Assembly (NCBI GenBank): GCA_013298455.1
Contig: JAAFHR010000049.1
Span: 1 to 12,355 of the forward strand
Direction: 5' to 3'
Origin: Betaproteobacteria bacterium
GTDB lineage: Bacteria; Pseudomonadota; Gammaproteobacteria; Burkholderiales; Casimicrobiaceae
Length of the DNA: 12,355 nt
A model generated the notes under the pieces. The model was not told the origin of the DNA. It was given only the letters and a program-made list of their open reading frames with translations, and searched no databases. A program made the translations under genes and the position numbers. This document shows, piece after piece, positions 7,871 to 12,355 of this stretch (the stretch's first letter is position 1; every line of letters starts with the position of its first letter).

Positions 7871-8632
7871 CTACAAAAACTGACCAACTTTTCGAACATT
7901 CTTTGTCACGAGCGCGACGCTCGCGGCCAAAGCGCCCCACCCATTCGATCGCAACGCACTGAAGTCTTCGGCGGATTTGCGAAGGATGTTTTTGAACGAT
8001 CGATTGCTCGTGCCACCAGTGCGCATGAGCACTTGAACCCGAGGGATATAAAGCATATTAGCGCTTTGCCCCATAAATCGGAGCATCCAATCATAGTCAG
8101 CGGCTATTCGATAACTGCAATTAAATTCACCAACACGGCTATAAATCTGACGTCTAACATATAAGGTAGGATGCGGAGGCATCCAACCAAAGCGCAGCTT
8201 CCCTGGCGCAAAAAGCCCTGAGCGCCACGAGCGCACGACGTGCTCCGGAGCAGCTTTAGAAACGTAATTTAAATCGCCGTAGCAGGCGCTGACGGCTGGG
8301 TCGCTCATCGCAGCCGCCACGCGCGACAAAGCGTCCCGATCCGCAAACAAATCGTCCGAGTGCAGAAAGCCGATAACGTCGCCCGTGGCCAATCGAACCC
8401 CTTTGTTGAGCGCGTCGTAGATTCCGCGATCCGGTTCGCTCACGAGCACACCGAGCCGACTCTTGTAGCGAGAAATTATGTCGAGCGTGCCATCGGTAGA
8501 GCCGCCGTCGATCACGATGATTTCTACCGCTGGGTGGCGTTGCGACAGCGCGGATTCGATTGCCGCTCCGATGGTGGCGACATTGTTGTAAACCGCAGTA
8601 ACGACGGATATCCGCACATTGCTCTCGGACAT
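7871..8632 (-). CDS. family 2 glycosyltransferase (WcaA/WcaE-like)
   Basis: 253-residue GT-A fold glycosyltransferase, presumably cytoplasmic or membrane-associated, that transfers a sugar from a nucleotide donor to the growing lipid-linked oligosaccharide. Motifs are ISVVTAVYNN (8-17), VIDGGSTDGT (40-49), EPDRGIYDALNKG (66-78), the metal-binding HSDD (91-94; DxD equivalent) and MPPHPTLYVRR (151-161). ADYDWMLR (178-185) carries the probable catalytic acidic residues, and RTGGTS is at 204-209. No strong membrane helix is present apart from a mildly hydrophobic stretch near 234-243. The ATG shares one base with the methyltransferase stop (TGATG), and no Shine-Dalgarno is seen, so translation likely depends on the upstream gene. 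Donor and acceptor cannot be read from sequence. GDP-fucose is a candidate only because gmd and fcl lie in the same run. Confidence 0.92.
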   Translation of the reverse strand: MSESNVRISVVTAVYNNVATIGAAIESALSQRHPAVEIIVIDGGSTDGTLDIISRYKSRLGVLVSEPDRGIYDALNKGVRLATGDVIGFLHSDDLFADRDALSRVAAAMSDPAVSACYGDLNYVSKAAPEHVVRSWRSGLFAPGKLRFGWMPPHPTLYVRRQIYSRVGEFNCSYRIAADYDWMLRFMGQSANMLYIPRVQVLMRTGGTSNRSFKNILRKSAEDFSALRSNGWGALAASVALVTKNVRKVGQFL

Positions 8633-9249
8633 CAGTGTGGTCGGCGAGCAATAACTAGCATTGATTTCGCAAGGATGGGTACTCGTCCAACGCGAATCAC
8701 ATTTTCCACAACCATCCCAGCCTCGGTAAGAAGCGTCGAAATCGTAGGTATCGACCAGAACTTAATGTGGCCGCCATCCCAAAGCGCGGAGAAATGCGCG
8801 TCCATCTTTCCGCTCAACGCAAGCGCCAAATTTTTAGAGTACCCGTGATAGGGCGTCGAAATAAGTGCGCAACCGCCCGGCTCAAGCAAATTAAACACAG
8901 TTTGGGCGAATCGGCGAGGATCCATTAAATGCTCGACAACTTCTAGGCTGAGGACAAGCGGAAACGTACCGTACTTGGCATGCAGCTCATCATAAGCGGA
9001 GCCGACGTCCATTCGCACTGCAGGGAAGCATTGCCTCGCTATCGCAACCCCCGACTGAGACGGCTCAATGGCGACCACTTCTATACCCGTTGCTGCGAGT
9101 CTTGAGGCGATGTACCCGTTGCCGGCGCCAATTTCGAACAATCGATCCGGTTTGATTCGTGCGATCTCACGTAAAACAGGCCCTAGGAGGTAGCCGTTCG
9201 CCCATCCTTCCGCCGATGCGTGGTAGGCGTACTCTTTCCCATTCATCAT
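8632..9249 (-). CDS. class I SAM-dependent methyltransferase (UbiG/Methyltransf_23 type)
   Basis: 205-residue small-molecule or sugar methyltransferase. Motif I is LFEIGAGNGY (37-46). The acidic end of strand 2 is VAIEPS (59-64), SLEVVEHLMDP is at 101-111 and LEPGGCALISTPYHGYSKN at 122-140. The segment DGGHIKFWSIPTISTLLTEAGM (158-179) is typical of this subgroup. The frame is open to 9321, but I chose the ATG at 9249. A GGGAG lies 7 nt before it, it forms an ATGA overlap with the carbamoyltransferase stop, and the extra 24 residues upstream have no family resemblance. An adjacent ATG at 9246 is an alternative. The probable job is methylation of a sugar or of the carbamoylated product, because it is coupled to a carbamoyltransferase before it and a glycosyltransferase after it. 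The exact acceptor is unknown. Confidence 0.9.
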   Translation of the reverse strand: MMNGKEYAYHASAEGWANGYLLGPVLREIARIKPDRLFEIGAGNGYIASRLAATGIEVVAIEPSQSGVAIARQCFPAVRMDVGSAYDELHAKYGTFPLVLSLEVVEHLMDPRRFAQTVFNLLEPGGCALISTPYHGYSKNLALALSGKMDAHFSALWDGGHIKFWSIPTISTLLTEAGMVVENVIRVGRVPILAKSMLVIARRPH

Positions 9250-11000
9250 GTAAGCGCTCCCACGCGCTGCACCAACACATCGCCCAACACCAAAACATCC
9301 ATCCTCGTCCGCAAAAAACAATCCAGCGCTTCAACGGGTTTGCAAACGACCGGCTCGTTTTCGTTGAACGAGGTGTTCAGCACCATCGGCACTTGGGTGA
9401 TTGCTTTGAACTCGGAAATCAAGCGGTGATAGCGAGCATTCGTCGCGGCGTCGACCGTCTGTAAACGCCCCGAGCCGTCGACGTGACAGACCGCTGGTAT
9501 CAGCGCTCGTTTTGATTCGCGAATCGGATAAACCTGCATCATGAACGGCACATCGCCATCGAGTTCAAACCACTCAGGCACCGCTTCACGCAGCACCGAC
9601 GGTGCAAACGGACGGAACGATTCGCGACGCTTGATTTTCAGATTCAGAATGTCTTTCATGTCCGCACGGCGCGGATCGCCGACGATGGAGCGATTGCCGA
9701 GCGCCCGTGGCCCCCATTCCATGCGGCCTTGAAACCAACCGACTACGAGACCATCCGCGATGGCTTGTGCTGTGCGTTGGCAGAGCGATTGTTCATCGGC
9801 AATGCGTTCAATGACACATCCGGCTGCGGCGATTTCGTCTTTGCGGCTAGTGAGCAATGCTTCGATTTCATTTTCATCACAGCCCGGTCCAAGATACGCA
9901 TGCAGCATTGGGGATGCCCGCTTGCCGCCGAGTGAGTGATGCACAGAATACGCCGCGCCAATTGCACCGCCAGCATCGCCCGCCGCGGATTGCACGTAGA
10001 CGCGTTTGAACGGCGTTCGGAGCGTGATCTTGCCGTTCGCCACCGAATTCATGCCGCAGCCGCCTGCGACGCATACGGCATCGCCGCCATGTTTTTTGTG
10101 GAGCGCGTTCAGCAGATTGAAAAACGCGTCTTCATACATCACCTGCACCGAACGTGCGATGTCTCTGTGCTTTTGCTCCAGCGGTTCATCGGGCTTTCGA
10201 GCGGGGCCGAGCAAGGCTTCGAGCGCAGGGGCGAACAACGTACCGACACTGGGCGAGCCATTCTCCCACTCGTATTCAACTTTTTCTTTAGCGTGTCGAA
10301 AATATTGGAGATCCAGCCGGAATTCTCCATTTTCGAGAAGCTCGACAATCTGGCGCATCGCCTGACTGTAATTGGGCTTGCCGTAAGGAGCCAATCCCAT
10401 GACTTTGTATTCGTCGCCGTAGTTTGGAAAGCCGATGTACTGCGTGAGCGCTTGATAAAAAATCCCCAACGAGTGTGGGAAGTAAACACGTTCATCAACG
10501 CTAATCTGAGTGCCTTTGCCGAAGCCCCAAGCTGCGCTCGCGAAGTCACCAAATCCATCCACCGACACGACCACTGCCTCTTCGAACGGTGAAACGTGAA
10601 ACGCCGACGAGAGATGCGCCACGTGATGCTCCACCGCGTGCAGCTCGCCCCGAAAGGCGTCGTTCGGAAACGCTTTAGGAAGCAACACATCCACGCCGTC
10701 GCGCTGCCGCTTGTTGCGAATTCGATCCATCACCAAGCTCAGGTCAGGGCGCTTGAGTAGCGTGTAGGCGACCTTCTTGCCGATGTTTGCGCTGGAATCT
10801 TGATTGATCGCGACGTGATCAATGTCCGAGAGCTTCAGTCCGTTGTCGCGCAAGCACCAAGCAATGGCCTCGCTCGGAAAACCCGCCCAGTGTTTGATGC
10901 GGCGAAAGCGTTCCTCTTCGGCGGCGGCAACAAGATTGCCATTGATGAGCAGGCAGGCCGAGGAGTCGCCGTGGAAGGCGTTGATGCCGATAATATTCAC
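9246..11000 (-). CDS. O-carbamoyltransferase, NodU/TobZ/CmcH family
   Basis: 584-residue two-domain enzyme that uses carbamoyl phosphate and ATP to carbamoylate a sugar hydroxyl through a carbamoyl-adenylate intermediate. The Kae1-like N-terminal domain shows NAFHGDSSACLL (7-18), VEHHVAHLSSAF (123-134) and VSVDGFGD (145-152). By analogy with TobZ, H125, H129, D148 and D342 (GDAGG, 341-345) are the probable metal ligands. GGCGMNSVANGK is at 313-324. The C-terminal carbamoyl-adenylate domain has GRMEWGPRALGNRS (425-438), FRPFAPSVL (462-470) and VLNTSFNENEP (540-550). All expected motifs and the full length are present. The frame extends to 11048, but I chose the GTG at 11000: it overlaps the preceding stop (GTGA) and gives the canonical NIIGINAFHGD N-terminus. 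It is coupled to the glycosyltransferase upstream and the methyltransferase downstream. The substrate is most likely a sugar of the cluster's glycan. Confidence 0.95.
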   Translation of the reverse strand: MNIIGINAFHGDSSACLLINGNLVAAAEEERFRRIKHWAGFPSEAIAWCLRDNGLKLSDIDHVAINQDSSANIGKKVAYTLLKRPDLSLVMDRIRNKRQRDGVDVLLPKAFPNDAFRGELHAVEHHVAHLSSAFHVSPFEEAVVVSVDGFGDFASAAWGFGKGTQISVDERVYFPHSLGIFYQALTQYIGFPNYGDEYKVMGLAPYGKPNYSQAMRQIVELLENGEFRLDLQYFRHAKEKVEYEWENGSPSVGTLFAPALEALLGPARKPDEPLEQKHRDIARSVQVMYEDAFFNLLNALHKKHGGDAVCVAGGCGMNSVANGKITLRTPFKRVYVQSAAGDAGGAIGAAYSVHHSLGGKRASPMLHAYLGPGCDENEIEALLTSRKDEIAAAGCVIERIADEQSLCQRTAQAIADGLVVGWFQGRMEWGPRALGNRSIVGDPRRADMKDILNLKIKRRESFRPFAPSVLREAVPEWFELDGDVPFMMQVYPIRESKRALIPAVCHVDGSGRLQTVDAATNARYHRLISEFKAITQVPMVLNTSFNENEPVVCKPVEALDCFLRTRMDVLVLGDVLVQRVGALT

Positions 11001-11791
11001 GATTTCAAAGCCAGCTTTTTCTCGATCAGTTTGATCGAGAGGATGCATTCGGCAATTGTTCTCTGAAAGGTGTAGTGCAGCCCCGGTAACCCATCGAGAA
11101 TGAGTCCTCGGCCGAAAAGACAGTAAATCGGCACAACGAGAGGTGCAATAAATATCATTTGTCGAATTTTATCCTGCACACTACGCCCGTTTCCGGTGTC
11201 GCTGCGGAGGTGATCGCACTCGAGCGCAGCGTAGCGATCTTGTGATTGCAGCCAACGCGAGAGCGGTTTGCGGTCGTCGTGAAAAATCTTCCCTTGGAGT
11301 CGACCGCACTCACCCGGCACGGCTAGGCGTTGCGTGTGACCATCCTGAATGTACTGCGCTCCGGAGCTTGTACGAAACAATGCGATTACATCCGGATAGA
11401 GTGAACCTCGAAGCGGTTTGCCCAAAACGCAATACCTAAACGAGATCCAGAAGCCATTGAAGTGATTCTGATCAAAATTGATTCGAGCCAGCTCATCAAC
11501 CAACTCGTCGCTCAGAACAAAATCAGCATCAAGTGCGAGTACCCAATCGGTCGTGATGCCCGTTTGCGTAACGGCGAAATTCCATTGCTCTGAGTGCGTG
11601 GTGAAATCTCGCGTCAGCAACTCCACGTTTTGAAATCGTTTACAGATCGCAATCGTATCGTCGGTGCTGCCGCTATCCAAAACCACAACGCGCGTTGCCC
11701 AAGTTAAGCGGCTTAGTGTCCGAGAGATGTTCGGAGCCTCGTTCAGCGTCAGCACGACTACCGTAATGTCGTTGCGAGTCTGTTGGTTCAT
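10997..11791 (-). CDS. family 2 glycosyltransferase, WaaE/KdtX-like
   Basis: 264-residue GT-A glycosyltransferase resembling WaaE/KdtX, a group that adds glucose to lipopolysaccharide core in enterobacteria and also occurs in O-antigen and capsule clusters. Motifs are VVVLTLNEAPNI (11-22), VVLDSGSTDDT (36-46), the DxD motif in LALDADF (85-91; DAD at 88-90), and the family-typical HDDRKPLSRWLQSQDRYA (171-188). A hydrophobic segment (about 211-235) and amphipathic tail suggest membrane association. The ATG at 11791 is preferred over the in-frame GTG at 11809. A weak AGGG lies about 11 nt upstream. It is the first intact gene of the minus-strand run, so the main promoter should lie upstream, in the disordered 11.8-12.25 kb stretch. 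No clear -35/-10 pair was seen there. Its stop overlaps the carbamoyltransferase GTG. Confidence 0.92.
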   Translation of the reverse strand: MNQQTRNDITVVVLTLNEAPNISRTLSRLTWATRVVVLDSGSTDDTIAICKRFQNVELLTRDFTTHSEQWNFAVTQTGITTDWVLALDADFVLSDELVDELARINFDQNHFNGFWISFRYCVLGKPLRGSLYPDVIALFRTSSGAQYIQDGHTQRLAVPGECGRLQGKIFHDDRKPLSRWLQSQDRYAALECDHLRSDTGNGRSVQDKIRQMIFIAPLVVPIYCLFGRGLILDGLPGLHYTFQRTIAECILSIKLIEKKLALKS

Positions 11792-11809
11792 CGTTGTTTG
11801 CCCTGCCAC

Positions 11810-12022
11810 TCAACAATGCGTTGCTAAGGGCAACAAGTTTTGTCGCGCTGCCAACTGACTACGCTTGCTGCGCAGGTGCAAAGCGGCGGATTCGCCTCCC
11901 GCTTTGCGACGCATCGACTCGGCGTGCTCGACGGAATTCAGGACAACGCGTCCGAATTGAATCGCCTTGCGGGCAGAAACACCCACACAACCTGCGCCGT
12001 CGGTCACCAAGATGTTTGCCAT
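11810..12022 (-). pseudogene. decayed GalE-like (UDP-glucose 4-epimerase) N-terminal remnant
   Basis: A 70-codon frame starts with MANILVTDGAGCVGVSARKA, which resembles the start of GalE-type epimerases (MANILVTGGAGYIGSHACKA in many proteobacteria). The GAGxxG part of the Rossmann motif survives, but the first Gly of TGG is replaced by Asp, and the usual YIGSH reads CVGVS. After residue 20 the similarity stops. The rest (QFGRVVLNSVEHAES onward) is basic, with no epimerase features, and ends at a TGA at 11810. A full GalE is about 330-350 residues, so this is a fragment joined to unrelated DNA, not a working enzyme. The frame stays open upstream to 12127 without gaining family features. It could instead be a chance or short novel ORF; resemblance over 20 residues is the only evidence. 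Confidence 0.45.
11878..11907. repeat. 30-bp imperfect palindrome / hairpin
   Basis: Arms GCAAAGCGG (11878-11886) and CCGCTTTGC (11899-11907) are perfect 9-bp complements around a 12-nt spacer. An alternative inner stem GGCG/CGCC (11885-11888 with 11893-11896) has a GATT loop. No T-run follows on either strand, so it is not a standard intrinsic terminator. It lies within the non-family part of the GalE-like remnant, about 90 bp upstream of the first intact minus-strand gene. It could be an RNA structure, a protein-binding site or part of a dispersed palindromic repeat. Confidence 0.5.
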
Positions 12023-12250
12023 AATGGATTTATAGCGGTTGGATAGAAACCTCGGCCGCCGAGTCCGCGTAGTTTTCCAGACAGGCTTCAGATCGCCTCG
12101 ATTCGGCGCACGGTTTCGCACGCACATACTCGGCCTTGTAAAACACGGAACGCTCGGCGGTTTGAACCAACCCCGTTGAGAGCGCAGGCATAATTCCCGA
12201 CTGTATCTCGCTTAAGGAAAGTTGTTGCGGATGGTTGCTAAAGGATCACT
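12023..12250. other. region without a recognised gene; one small minus-strand ORF
   Basis: This stretch holds no gene I recognise. On the minus strand an ATG at 12191 opens a 53-codon frame ending in TAA at 12030, only 7 nt before the GalE-like remnant start. Its residues begin MPALSTGLVQTAERSVFYK and end with CLENYADSAAEVSIQPL. The second half looks protein-like, but no Shine-Dalgarno and no family motif were found. A neighbouring frame ends with ETVRRIEAI near the same point, so a frameshifted gene remnant is possible. On the plus strand a CATAAT at 12189-12194 resembles a -10 box for the gene at 12251 but lacks a -35 partner. Confidence 0.35.
12240..12245 (+). promoter_or_regulatory. Shine-Dalgarno site for the gene starting at 12251
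   Basis: AAAGGA sits 5 nt before a GTG at 12251. An in-frame TAA overlaps it at 12239-12241, so the downstream frame cannot begin any earlier. This fixes the GTG as the start codon. Confidence 0.65.
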
Positions 12251-12355
12251 GTGCTAACGGACGTTTCATCGCCATTCGACCTGAATAAATACCGGCTGGC
12301 CAATGCCTCAGGTTCCAAGAGCTACGTTTTTCAATTCGGCACTGGCGGAGGGTTC
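12251..12355 (+). CDS. N-terminus of an unidentified protein (3' truncated by window)
   Basis: The frame opens with GTG and continues without a stop for 35 codons to the window edge. The visible residues begin MLTDVSSPFDLNKYRLANAS and continue with GSKSYVFQFGTGGGF. A good ribosome binding site and an in-frame stop just upstream support a real start. The composition is ordinary protein with no signal peptide. I do not recognise the family from this much. It is divergent from the minus-strand polysaccharide genes, so it may mark the far edge of the cluster or start another unit. Confidence 0.55.
   Translation, partial: MLTDVSSPFDLNKYRLANASGSKSYVFQFGTGGGF

Noticed and set aside
9936..10592. 218-codon plus-strand frame opposite the carbamoyltransferase
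   Set aside because: Lies entirely antisense to conserved catalytic motifs of the carbamoyltransferase and shows no domain of its own.
11820..11834. GTTGC/GCAAC 5-bp inverted repeat just upstream of the first glycosyltransferase
   Set aside because: Arms of this length are expected by chance; no supporting context.
1..12355. CRISPR array, tRNA, rRNA, insertion sequence or transposase
   Set aside because: No regularly spaced repeats, no RNA gene structure and no transposase motifs were seen; coding density by polysaccharide genes explains nearly all of the window.

Overview
The window comes from a surface-polysaccharide (O-antigen, capsule or exopolysaccharide) gene cluster, probably of a Gram-negative proteobacterium. 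Three things point there: the GDP-L-fucose genes gmd and fcl, an O-antigen ligase/polymerase-type membrane protein, and WaaE-like and WcaA-like family 2 glycosyltransferases. The DNA is moderately GC-rich. I cannot name the genus from the sequence alone.

Layout. The left edge holds the last 34 codons of a plus-strand gene. Its stop overlaps the start of an O-antigen ligase/Wzy-like protein (102-1568, plus). The rest up to about 11.8 kb is a minus-strand, operon-like run of ten genes. In transcription order these are a WaaE/KdtX-like glycosyltransferase, a NodU/TobZ-family carbamoyltransferase, a class I SAM methyltransferase, a WcaA-like glycosyltransferase, a GMC/FAD oxidoreductase, an aldo/keto reductase, an FkbM methyltransferase, gmd, fcl and a YdcF/DUF218 membrane protein. 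The last gene converges on the Wzy-like gene, and the two coding regions overlap tail to tail by 18 bp. The right-hand 0.5 kb has no convincing intact gene except a plus-strand start at the very edge. It holds a small unrecognised ORF, a decayed GalE-like N-terminus and a 30-bp hairpin.

The minus-strand genes fall into three tightly packed blocks: 11791-7871, 7737-4476 and 4397-1551. Inside the blocks nearly every junction is an ATGA, GTGA or TGATG stop/start overlap, so translational coupling is likely. The gaps between blocks are 133 and 78 bp.

Proposed joint function (inference): gmd and fcl convert GDP-mannose to GDP-L-fucose. The glycosyltransferases add sugars, and the carbamoyltransferase and two methyltransferases decorate the glycan. 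The coupled GMC oxidoreductase and aldo/keto reductase could oxidise and re-reduce a sugar hydroxyl (epimerisation) or make a keto- or acid-sugar. The Wzy-like protein would polymerise or ligate the product. No flippase, ABC exporter or initiating phosphoglycosyltransferase is visible, so the cluster must extend beyond the window or use genes elsewhere.
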